From: Anodontia alba | Lineage: Eukaryota > Mollusca > Bivalvia > Lucinida > Lucinidae | Direction of reading: 5' to 3' | NCBI GenBank assembly: GCA_964016985.1 | Contig: OZ024829.1 | Span: 73,104,110-73,168,109, forward strand | DNA: 64,000 nucleotides | Part shown: positions 11,838-23,346 of the stretch, piece after piece | How the letters are laid out: every line of letters starts with the position of its first letter | Position numbering within the stretch: position 1 is the first letter of the stretch | Notes under the pieces: generated by a model | What the model saw: only the letters and a program-made list of their open reading frames with translations | Database searches by the model: none | Told to the model about the DNA's origin: nothing | Position numbers and translations under genes: made by a program

Positions 11838-14800
11838 TTAAACATTAATTTAAATCAATTGTATTGTGAAAATGTAGTGATAATTATCCTTGTAAAACAA
11901 GTTCGTTGTACAATCTAAAAGTGTTTATTAAACATGTATAAGTTACTTAAAGCTGTTCAAATTTTGTCTGATCAGGGCACTGATCAGGGCACTGAGTTAC
12001 TCAAGTTGGATTTGATTTAATACTACTCTCCCTCTGATCATAATTTGAAAGTTGGGTGTGTTTGACAATTTTAATGTCAGTGACATTTAGCATTGCGACA
12101 TTTGGCATGTCATATCCCTGCTTGTTATTAAGACAATCAGTATAAAGCCGTATGTATGGAAATGCAGTTTGCGTATGACGTTAAGTGGGCGACGTTGCCG
12201 ACGATAAGCGGACGCTCACCGTCGACACCGTGGACGTCATTAATTGGGAAATAGTCACGGATGAGTCACATCGACGTTAATAATGGGTTTATCATGCCGT
12301 CGGAGATTCAGCCACCATGTCAGTGACGTCACTCACTCTATGCGGTGACGTGCATCATTTTGAGATTATGGGTAAAATCAAAACAGCAGATTTCATCTTG
12401 TATTATTGTACGATATGTCCTCGTCCCTGTTTTTGTTTTAGTTGTGTCATTCCAGTGTCCAAGAACCACAGCCCAGTTGAGTCTTACAAAGTCGCGCCAG
12501 GGCCGACAACTCAATCCACCTGGGAGGTGATAGTTGATAACAATCACAAGTATAACCAAACAAAAAGTGCGCGATATATTCGCGAAAAGTTGTGCAAACT
12601 GTTATAAATATTTTAAATTATAATAACGGTTGAAACAGCAACAGGCTGTATATGGGCCAAAGAGCCATACTTAGACACAGATTATTAAATCCAAATCATA
12701 TTAATTAGACGAAAGAAAATACACACGCGACCACGCGATGGTTAGAGGCCGGCAGCCGCGAATGTGATATTTAGTAACATAAGGAGAAGGGGAAGCAATG
12801 TCTTCACAGTAGCACGATAGAGATCTCTTCACTTGGGGGTTTATACTGGGTAAATAAAACTGATGAGTTAAGCCAGGTTAATCAAGTAACTTACCGGTTT
12901 AGTTCCCAATCGTGCAGAGGGACCAGCGTGAAGGGACTTGCGATGATTAAATATAATTTATCTGTAACTGTATCTGTAATTGTATATCTATGTTGTATAT
13001 CTATATGTTGTCAAAAGAGTAATAAAAAATTCTAACTTTGTTAGTCTTCTGTGAAGTAGTACAGTTAGGCATCTCCCAACCCGGAACTTAATCAAATTGA
13101 AGTCACCCTCGGTGCGTCTTGACCGCCTATGGCGTAACAATTTACCGGTATTTACCAGTCCGTAAAATACTCCTAAAATTGCAAATATTGGCAAATACTG
13201 ATCAGTTGAACTTTTTCGCCTAAAAATACTGCAGAAATCCTAACAGTAGAGCAACTTTCAGCTGGTACGATGCATTATTATGACGTGTACCCGGACTGGA
13301 AATACAACAAAGGTTGTTATATATCAAAATGTTGGGCGTAGCCAGTACTTTAAGGATACGGAATAAGGCTTTCAAAATGTTTGGTACTGACCTGGAAATT
13401 TAAGATGGCGTCCAAGATGGCTGCCGATTTTAAAAAAAATCTGTATTATGTATATGTATGAAAATCCTCGAATAATGGTTCGAAGAGCATTAAAATGCTA
13501 CAGAACATAAAAAAAACAATGATAGATTATATATAATTATCAGATGTCATAAAGGTCATTTCTAAGGTTAAAAGGTCATTTTAGAGCTGAAATGTATATT
13601 AGTTCCATACTGTTGTTTCCTGTCACTTTAGACCTTGGGCGGCTATAAACGCCCTGCCACCCGCCCCCACCCCCACACCCGAGGGGGAATTTTGTACACT
13701 ATGGTTTTCTAAAATACATTATATAAGAAACAAAATGACACATGTAAGTCCTCTGGTGATAGGGGCGTTTGCGTGTAACAGCCATGTTACCAACGTTACC
13801 CTCAAAACAATGAAAATAATTTGGTGTAAATACTAAAGTATCCATATTCTTGCTTACTAGCATGTTATTTGCCACCAATGCATGTGGTTTTATACAGACA
13901 GGTACTAACGTAACGTAACGTAACGTATCTCAATATATTGAGCAGTCAATGACTTGTTTTATAACTGTTACATACTTTACTAACAGTCATAAACCTCATA
14001 TATATGTTTCCTGATACAACGTTTTGGACGATTATGACCAGTTAGTGACTACAGATTTAATCTAATGCTGTTTATTTACAATGAGAGCGTGTACGTATAT
14101 GTGTGCGTTTGTACTGTGAATATTCTAGTGAGCTACCCAATATTCAGGGTTTGCACTGCTTGCCTGTATCCCTTTATAGATGCAAAACTTGCATGGCTTA
14201 ATGTATACATATTTGTTATGTAAGCAGTGCATGTGTGCTCTGTATACTTTTGATTTTGACCTTTATAGTTTGGTGAATTAAGTGAAAGAAAACTCTCGCC
14301 AATCTTCTGTTGGTGTGTCCGATTGATAATTTTATCTTTAAAATAGCAAAATGCACCCTATAACAAATACAGAAATATCCCTTTGTTTATAATACATAAT
14401 ACTTACATGATATGAGCTCTTTGTTGCTTATGTTCTCTGCATAAAGCTGATTGTCTAAATTAAATCCATCTAGACTTCCAGAAATATTGTACTGTTACAC
14501 ACGTTATATATCAGTTTAAGTGCTGTGATATCAGAACACTGTTTCTTATAGACAGTGTTTGTAGGAGAAATCTCTTCAGTAAAGCTACATCAATGAAAAT
14601 ACTGTATACTTTCCTAATATCAACTCAAAAGCATGAATAAAGTGAAAACAAACATTCTGAGGGCACACGTTATTCAAGGAGAATTATTTCATTATTTAAG
14701 TTTACATAAAAATGCAGAAGTAATCATGCTGATAATAACATTATACATATATCAACACTACACTGCAATTTTAAGTCATCTCTAAGATGTAGCCAAATAC

Positions 14801-15469
14801 ACAGCATGCGCACTCTGGCACTTCTCTGCTGCTACAGTGTATAAAATAAAACATTTTATGCTGGCTGGAAGACAGTTTGCTTCAATAAAATCTGCTTATT
14901 TGAAATACCATGTAAAACAACACATATAGGTCAGTGATATATAATAAAATTTGACGACAAACACATTAAATAAATGAGTAATATTGTTAACAACACAGCT
15001 TAACGATTTACATTCTCTTTGTTACTTTATAATGGACCTTAAAAACATGTACTTGACAGTCAGAATGGAGATAGTATAAAACAACTGATAGGATTGGTTG
15101 TGTCTCTTAACCTTATATGGCTTACGCCGCCAGAGTCAGAAAGATTTAGCTGCCAAGAAACTATATATATATATACAAAAAAACAACTTGGCCTACCCCT
15201 GATATACCATTTATTTCTTGATTATTTTGATGCCAAGATACGATAAAGTATTTTATTCTCACCTTTTAATTTCACTGCAATTTCAGGAATGACAATAACT
15301 TAGTACCTGCTGATGGTCAATGATTCTGTTAAGGTGAATAGTTTACTACCAATATAAAATGCCAGTAACAAACCTAATCATTTTCCTAATATGTCTCGTA
15401 ACGTATGTAACAAAACTGTAAATGCTATTCCATAGCAACAGATAAGGCACTTTTTTCATCCGAAAAATG
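11837..15469. other. Non-coding stretch with minor repeats
   Basis: No supported gene. Small open frames near 12317-12607 and 12988-13194 have no recognisable domains. Features noted: a CG-bearing segment at 12180-12300, a segment at about 13140-13190 containing TTTACCGGTATTTACC that is related to sequence near 9665 and 23575, AAGATGGCGTCCAAGATGG at 13403, a C-rich run near 13660-13680, and a short TAACG run at 13910. Confidence 0.45.
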
Positions 15470-15593
15470 CTGATATCTTTCTTATTTCTCGACGAAAACA
15501 AATGTTGTGGTACTCATTAGAAGCGCCTCGCAGAGGCGCTTCTAATGAGTACCCACAACATATGTTTTCGTCGAGAAATAAGAAAAATGATAT
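15470..15593. repeat. Long near-perfect palindrome related to the MITE stem
   Basis: Arms of about 60 nt meet at CGCCTCGCAGAGGCG. The outer stem, with TTCTTATTTCTCGACGAAAA and its complement, differs from the MITE palindromes. The inner stem is their recognisable relative: TGTGGTACTCATTAGAAGCGCCTC here against TGTGGGTACTCRTTAGAACCGCCT there (both given in part). A GGATACCCCTC follows on the right, comparable with TATACCCCTG beside the MITE palindromes. No terminal inverted repeats were identified around it. Confidence 0.85.
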
Positions 15594-18149
15594 GTGGATA
15601 CCCCTCTTTTCTGTAGCAATGTATTCTTAATCAGACTCCTTGCATATCTCCATTTAGACTTTTCTAACTTTTATTGTGCTTCTAAAGACATACCCTACCA
15701 AAATAAGAAAAAATGATTTTTCATAATTATAATTAAAGTTCCATATCCTTTAAGGCCGTATTCCTTCTGCCCAGAGACAAATCACTCTTCAAATTTCATA
15801 TTTGATGCATATTCTGGTGCTTAGAATACAACTTCTACTACTCAGAATGAATATTGTGACACTAAGAATAGATTTCTACGTCCTTTCATAGAGTTAACTA
15901 CAAGGTCATATGTAATGCTGACTATAGCTTATTATATCCAACAATATTGCTCTGATGTTTGTTCATGTGTTTTATCTAGGCACAGGTAGTTTATGTTATA
16001 ATAGGAAAACGCACAAATAGATGGAAAGATGGAAACAGATGGAAAGATGGAAAATCAACTAACATACTTTTTTTTATTTTCAATACAAGAGTGGAGTCAA
16101 CCTCTTAATGGTATTAAAGTCACTGAATTGCTTTAATATATACTTAATTTCATTGTGATATGTATGTTTCTAAAATTGCCTAATGTTACACACTTATCTT
16201 TAATGATTATTGTATTCTGTATATTTAAGAGATAAAGCAACAATGTTTGTTTGCGAGAAATTATATTACCGTAAGGCAAAGTGTTATATGATTAACTTTG
16301 TTATCTTAATGTATTTAAGCCGCTGTATGACAAAACTAACAATTGACTTGTGCACCTGGCGAAGACTCAGATCAGCCTGGTTGTTCGCTCAGTCTGATAA
16401 GTCTTTGCAGTCTGCAAGAAGAAAGCTGAGGTTCTCTGCGATTCGTTGAGCACACAGGGAAGACATTGACCAGTCATCGCTGTATTCACAGACAGCTTAT
16501 GATAGTGATAAATATTTTGTTTTGACCAGGACTACATGTAAATTATACTCTGGTATTAAATGCATGCACTTCTTGACACGAGACAATGCTTGTACCAATA
16601 ATGTTTAATCAAAACTAATATTTCATGTTACATAGATTAAACATGTAACAGAAAGACTTTGTGCATAACTGCATATTTAGCCATGTTTTTAAATAGATTC
16701 GATGGTCATAAATAAAAATTATAAACAAAAATTAGTGCAGCAAGCTATAATTTGGATATTCTTTATATACCAGTAAAATTCTTGAATTGATATGCATTGG
16801 TTTGCTAGCCTACAGATAAATAAATTATCTACGTAAAACACCTGATAATGTAACAGAATAAATAAGGTGAAAGTGTCATTTATCCTTTTATTCTGAAAAA
16901 TCTTATTTTAAAACCGAGTATTAATTCAAGAGATAAAAGTATAGATAAAGACATTTACAGAGAGAAAGATTCCTTAAAATTAAGACATTGAGGTGTTATA
17001 TATGTTACCACTGATATTATTAAGCAAAGGCATGTGAGGGTCTGACATATAATTCGTCTGTAGATATTTTATGTAGACATACAGAAATCATAAGCATTTG
17101 TTATAAATTGAAAAATCCAGGAAAGTATTCAGTATTTTATGTAAAAGTGGCCTAGATGCAGATAGCTACTTTACTGTTACCAGAATAAAATATATGTTAT
17201 AACTGACAGACAATATCGGCATTAAATTTGCAGTTTCGAGAATGCTTACAAAAACTTCTAAATGATACAAAACAGATGCACTAAATACTAATGAAGATAA
17301 CCATACAGAAAACCACCAAAGCCCACAGTATGAAGATATTTTAGATGTTACCTACTTTACTATATGCAGAATGATATGGTAGAGACATGCTTTAATGCAC
17401 CTTTGTATCTCATATTACTAAGATATAATGCTAAAATAAGAATTTTCTTTACTTGTACAACTTCTAGACTGCATTTGATGTTATATTATGTAAAAATGAC
17501 TTTTTCAATGTTACATTTCACAGTGGGGTGACTTTGCTTAACAGTCAATAACTTACAGAGTATAAAAGCTAGAGAAAAAATTTGTGCAGCTTTGGAAAGG
17601 GTATTTAAATACCTTATCAGAAATTACAATTTTAATGTCACACGGGCAAAATACAATCTGTGAAAATGAACTATATGAGTTAAAATACTCCTTTCTAAAG
17701 GGTACATTAGAAAATGTAACATGCGTAACGCTATGTAATGCCAAAAAGAAGTTTCAAACATCACATTTTGTAGCTAGTGGACTGTTCTTTTGCTTCATAT
17801 ATTTAGTTGGAACATATAATTACCTTTGTTCCAATTCTCGTAGGTTTAATAATTCCTATGGTATTATACGTTTTGTAGGGGTAACAAATTTAACAGGCTG
17901 TTACTCGGTTACTCGGTAAACCCTTCCCCCCCTCCCCCCCCGGCCCCCTCATCGCCAGATGGCTAACATGCTGCAAAATTCTTGCAAGATAATAGGCTTT
18001 AAGAAAAACATGGTCTACAAAACCCCCCTTGTGTGTGTGTGGGGGGGGGGGGGGGGCAGGTTAACCATATCTGGCCAGCGGCCAACTTTGTTATCATATA
18101 AATTTAAGAATTTTACATTGAATTGCAGCTACACTGCTGCTAACAGCGT
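15594..18149. other. AT-rich non-coding stretch
   Basis: No supported gene. A 111-codon plus-strand frame at 17584-17919 begins with TTG, contains one hydrophobic stretch and has no recognisable domain. GGAAAGATGGAAACAGATGG tandem words lie at 16020-16050. There are a C-rich run at 17925-17945 and a poly(G) run at about 18038-18056. Confidence 0.45.
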
Positions 18150-21100
18150 AAAAATATTCTCACAACATTCTGCTACATCAACGCAACCACTGCATGTACA
18201 AGCAATGGTACAAGGCTGTTCATTGTGTAGACAAAGACAATCCTCTTTGTATAGATCCTTGCAAAAGCACACACGGTCATTGAAGAGCTCAGAGTGTCAT
18301 CATCTGAGGTGTTACTAACTGTGACTCTGGTTCAGTCTCATAACCATGCTCCATGAAGTCTGTTATCTGTAGCAGAGGTGCTAGTGTTTGCGTCCATATC
18401 AGATGCTGATACTGACATCTGAGAAGATGCAAAAATGCATCGTCAGTCGGAGGCACCCTCTTTGGTTTTACTGGCTTGTTGCTCTTCAACTTTTTTATTC
18501 TGATTTCATTTAAAGATTCACATTCAGCACTTCCACACATTGGACCAGGAAAATGAATTGCTGTTGTTGTCTTTTTCTGTTTTCGATAAGATCTGACTTC
18601 CACCGAGTTTTCATGCTTTGGAAACTATCAAAAACCTTCATGAGCAGTTTAGAACTGATTTCTTTCCAATCGCATAAAGTCCACAGCGTGTATCACACCC
18701 AGTGATGCAAAAGATTGGTAATATATTTAAAGTGTAAGTTTTTGTGCATTGGAATGTATCTTGTGCGATCAATGTGCGTTTCTTTTCTACCAGTCTGAAA
18801 ATATATTTTTCTTAGCCCAGTAGCTGAAAAAAGGTGTACACTGAGAACAATTACATCTGTGTCTGGGCATATTATGATAACTGACTTTGCTCCATTCTTA
18901 GCTTTGTTATGGGCATGGAGAATAAGCTTAGTATCAGCTTCTTCCTAGTTACTGTCTAATTCGCTGATATAAACAACTTTATTACATTCCACTTTCAAGG
19001 CTGTGTCATCTAGCCCACCACTTAGTATAACAATTTTGTCTTCTTTCAGCAGAATATGGGCACTTTTTGTAAGAAATGTTTTGTAATATTAAGATTTACT
19101 GTTGGTCATGCCTCTTTCCATTCTGGTATTTTCATGTCAGGTTGAATATGACATGATAACTGTGATTCTGTTTGTCTACGCTTTGTTCTAGTTTGAGACC
19201 TTATACTGTTTTTAAATATCTAGCAAATACCACAGTCACTTTCTGGATTTGTTCATTTTTTGAAATGATATATTTTCAGAATAATTAAGCCATGTCTCTG
19301 TATGTTAGTTTACTTGTGACTGGCTTAAGCATTTGAATTACTGCCAGTCTATCGATTAATAAACAGTCTTCAACTGATGTTAAGATGTCTTGTGAAATCT
19401 TCTTTTCCAGCTTTTGCATGAAGTCTGACTTTTTTGTCGAAACAAATCCACCATCGTCATTAAACAAGCTCAAAGGTACCGGAGCATTTTCAAATGACAT
19501 GACATTTTCCAGTGGCACCTTTTTGTTGGTATTGATTGCTAGAAGTCACAAATACATCTCCTCTCCATTTATTGTGATTTCCTTTGATTTAGATTTCACT
19601 GTCTATTTGGAGGATTTCATAGTTTTGATGTTACATTTAGACAGTGGTTCATAAAAGCTCTTTGCTGGAGCACCCTTTCCATCAGGAATGACAAATCTTT
19701 CATTTATAAATTTAGACATATTAGATCAGCCCCTGTATCTAATGCATTTATTTGCTTTGTTCTGTTTCTGCAAGGTTCATCATTTCTGAAACATTTTCAT
19801 TGTATTGTGCTTTATTAGCAACAGTGTCTGATTGATGTTTCAGTTTTTTTTTTGTTTTGTTTTTTTTTCTGTTTACCAGCTATGTCCTTAATGTACGTCA
19901 TAGAATATTTCGCTGTCACTGGTCGGCAAGAAATGACTGTTCTAGTGCGTTATCCTGGTTTGTAAAACTAATGATGCCCCAGAAGATTTCAGTGCCTTGT
20001 TTTCCGTTATTCCCGAACATAATCTATCCACACTGAGTTGAATTTCTCATCTGATCATTTGGCCACAAAATGACCATCACTGAAAACATGTTTAAACGTA
20101 TTCAGGCAGATGGCTCATTGGAAGTGTAATGAAAGGCATTAATCTTGCATATACTATTCTGTTTCATGCAAAAATGAACGGAAGAAGCATTGTTTTGGCA
20201 TACTGATTTAAATCCCAGGATGCAAGTCAGGAGGAACTCAAAAACAATTTTAAAGGTACAGACACTTTTGTAAGATCATCCCAGAGCTTGAATGTTGAAG
20301 ACTGGTGTGTCTTTTTTTTACGTTTATTTTACTACACACACTGCAGCTGGTACTAGTGCCGTGTGGCGGCGGTAGAACGTTTCCCCGTACTTTACCATAA
20401 TGCAGATTATATTTCATTTCCTTTGGGATCAGTGGGCCTATTATGGTACATTTAGAGATGGAGTTCTGCTCATGTATACGCGAGAAGGCGTAAGCAGTGT
20501 TGCAAACTTCATTACTGCTTATAAAGAGTCCCAATAAAACCGAGACTCCCATTTTCTGATCTGTGGTGTCTTTGTTTCCAAAGGCAATCTTTTTGACGTT
20601 TATTATCATGTCCTGTAACCCGGAACTTGTCCAGCAAGGGATTTACCGTTGACTCAAGAAACGTACATGCATTTGTAATGGTCTCTTCTGTATTGTTTCC
20701 ATGGTTGTTTCTAAGCTTATTCAGTTGTTGTTTCAGTTCAACGGGTAAATCATGGTAATTTATGTCACACCAGGATTAAAATTGTTTAAGAAGAGGATGA
20801 TGAAAAACTTCATCTAAGATAATAAAGGCACGATCAAAAACTTTTCCAGTCAAACTATGCTTAGCCGTACCTGCAGCAAATACATCAGAGTCACAAAGTA
20901 ACTGTTCCAAACCTGTATCTCCATAAAGAAAGCCTATCCTAGAAAACACTGACATCAGTAAGTGCATACCATCATCTAATGGTATTTCCCCTTTTCCCTT
21001 TGACGTTCTTCCGAATTGGCCCACACAACTTCCAATGTTTTGGTCAGTAAACCCATGTCAAAGAAAAGTAGGACAATGTTGTTGTCTGAGAGAATTCTTT

Positions 21101-22449
21101 TGCTCCTTCACCCGCTTGAAGGAGTGTACAGTGTGCTATAATTAGTTGGTGGAACCATAAGTATTGGATTAAAAATAATTCTGATGGTTCGTTCAGTTTG
21201 TCATATATAGTGCCTGACTGAAAAAACTGTCCAAGGTGGCATGCTACCGATCGGTCATCACAAAAAAATCACAACGACCAAAGTTATATAGAAGCTCCTT
21301 CATGCGCGTGGTTTTAGCTCTCTCTGGCTCAGTATACCTGATGCCATCCGGTACTATTGACTTGTAGAAATCAGGTTCGGGTCTATTTGTTTCATTCCTG
21401 TAGGAAATGACATTAGACAATCCACGTGCTGAAGAATGAAAACATTTTAATATTGTAGCACCAAGGGCTTTTACGTTCCTTTCATATTACAAGTTATATG
21501 TTGTATATGCATGCTAACAGAAAACAACAGTATTTGCAGTTTTTGTGACGCGTCAGTAGCTTATGTATAGATAAACAAAATGCCTTATCCAATGCTTTCC
21601 ATTACACACAGACGAAGGTCAATTAAGAATTTGGAATTTGCTAGATAATCAGAATATACAACAAAATGAAATTGCTAGGTATTAGATCATTTTTCTTACC
21701 TGAAAATGCTGATACTTCCAAAGTTTGTTCCTGAATTCTTTTTAATGTTTTAATCTGGTGTTGCCTGGCAAGATGTTGGATTCAGGAGTCACCAGGATTG
21801 TTGTCATGGCATGTGTGGATCTTTTACCTTCGAGGGTATGTTCAATATGGTCCCAATTATCACCAGCTGCAACAAGAAACTTTCATCAAAGTGTTTGATG
21901 TTGTTGGGTACTAAACCACCTGATAGTGTTGTCTGCTGAGAATGGGACATATGACTTGCAGCTGAGGTTAAATAGTGCCGACTTTCCGAATATGATAGAG
22001 TTCAATCAAGAGAATGCACATCTTCAATGAGTTTCTTGCTGTCATACATATGATGAAGATTAACTGTCAAGCCAAGATGTTTTGGAGTTAAACATGTTAC
22101 AATGTTAATTAGATCACAAGAAAGTGCGAGCAATCTAGGCAATATTTTAGCGTCCCTTATGTCAGTGCCTTTGTCAAAATGTTTCTTATTTGCTAACCAC
22201 CCAATGAATTTGAGTAATAAGGGGTCAAGAGACCAACAAAATTTATTCAAGTAAAAAATACTCTTGTTCTAAGTGAACAGTTGAGCAGGATCTATTTCTG
22301 ATGATTCCACCAGCTCTATGTAATATTGTTTTATCACTTTTACCACAGTCACTAGTAGTCAAGTCGGCGGTTATTTCACTATCTTCTTTCAATTCAGCAA
22401 TAACCTTTCCCATCTTATTTGCTGTTTTCACAGCATCTTCAACTGTCAC
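18150..22449 (-). pseudogene. Decayed multicopy invertebrate gene with C-terminal CXC segment
   Basis: On the minus strand, successive fragments keep the order of one protein across 4.3 kb. N-terminal part (22449-22002): LHRAGGII, then LTPKHLGLTVNLHHMYDSKK. Middle: PLDDGMHLLMSVFSRIGFLY...DTGLEQLL (21024-20776), then SHLPEYV and SVDRL-type remnants near 20100. Then PLENVMSFENAPVPLSLFND (19518), EEADTKLILHAHNKAKNGAK followed by PDTDVIVLSVHLF (about 18950-18830), and GRKETHIDRTRYIPMHK. C-terminal part: VPPTDDAFLHLLRCQYQHLI (about 18450), then after a one-base frameshift a cysteine-rich run CFCKDLYKEDCLCLHNEQPC ... CTCSGC (18270-18180), the pattern of a tesmin/TSO1-like CXC segment. I associate this architecture with a large uncharacterised family in molluscs and cnidarians. 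Stops and shifts throughout make it a pseudogene, unless some gaps are introns. It is interrupted at 20304-20606. Confidence 0.7.
20304..20606 (+). mobile_element. ~246-bp unit, insertion inside the CXC gene
   Basis: The core holds the marks of this family: GCCGTGTGGCGG, CCCCGTACTTTACCATAATG, TTTCATTTCCTTTGGGATC, and the stem-loop GAGTCCCAATAAAACCGAGACTC (20527-20549, given in part: GAGTC and GAGACTC flank AATAAAACC). It is bounded on the right by GTGTCTTTGTTTCCAAAGGC continuing into GACGTTTATTA, and on the left by a decayed copy of the same sequence ending in ACGTTTATTTTAC. The two boundary copies are about 259 bp apart. It splits the CXC relic between a GHD-encoding and a SSGM-encoding part, and the minus-strand frame stays open across it. 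Confidence 0.75.
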
Positions 22450-22467
22450 ATCAGAGGACCAGACAAT

Positions 22468-22763
22468 GTCAGTTTGCCCTGGTTTTAGTCTTACTTTTTA
22501 TTGCTTTGTGGTTTATTCTAAGAGGCGATTTGTTTTATGTCTTAACCTTGTGTTATTTTGTTCTTGTGTTTTCAGTCCTTTTAGCATTGCGATTACCTCG
22601 CTGGGGGAAGAGAGAGCTAATCTTAGTGCTTTTCGTGCGTTTGTTCGATTTGTGCTTGTTTGGTTTAATCGGTTTCCTCTTCCTCTTGGTGTCTGGAAAG
22701 GGCTGCGGTTTGTGATTGTGGCACTCCCTGGAATTTTCTCTTACCCTTTTCTGCTAATAAGTA
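22468..22763 (+). pseudogene. RT element 3' tail inserted beside the CXC relic
   Basis: Plus-strand copy of the distal RT 3' region. It begins abruptly after the CXC N-terminal remnant and ends at CCCTGGAATTTTCTCTTACC. It preserves the hydrophobic downstream frame found at 40140-40526 (FIALWFILRGDLFYV, RELILVLFVRLFDLCLFG, ending GKGCGL). It contains no RT domain. The long plus-strand frame 22301-22870 that spans it is a chimera of two unrelated sequences, not a gene. Confidence 0.8.
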
Positions 22764-22991
22764 AATTATTTAAAAACGCAAAGCGTCCATATGCACAAAT
22801 TATAACATGCAGCTTAAATGCAACATCTGGGAACGAGAAAGGGGCCTTTTTTCTGACTTTGGCATATTAAATATCTTAAACGTTGCAAACGTGTGTGACA
22901 TAATAAATTAATTTCCTTGATATAATAGTTTATTCTGATCATCAGCAAAACAATAATATAAAAATAATATGTTGTCAAACCACATTGTGTG

Positions 22992-23115
<124 letters not shown>

Positions 23116-23288
23116 CTGAGTCCATAATGCGATGTATGCTGCCTCGCCATCTTCTCTAATTCTACCACAGAAATGTTTAGTAATATCATAAATGGCAATG
23201 TTACTGCTTTTATTTACACAATAAAATGCATTCTAAATTAAATTTTATGCTACACGATCCAACATAATTGATATTAATGCATGTTTGT

Positions 23289-23310
23289 TTGTTTTTTTTT
23301 TTTTTTTTTT

Positions 23311-23344
<34 letters not shown>
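23289..23344. repeat. Poly(T) tract
   Basis: About 55 T interrupted by one GG. It could be a reversed poly(A) tail, but no retroposon body was recognised beside it. Confidence 0.93.

Positions 23345-23346
<2 letters not shown>

Noticed and set aside
20250..20609. 119-codon minus-strand frame
   Set aside because: It runs through the ~246-bp unit and only its edges belong to the CXC relic; it is not a gene of its own.
22301..22870. 189-codon plus-strand frame with hydrophobic segments
   Set aside because: It joins the antisense of the CXC relic to an RT 3' tail, so it is a chimera across an insertion junction. Only the RT-tail part has relatives.
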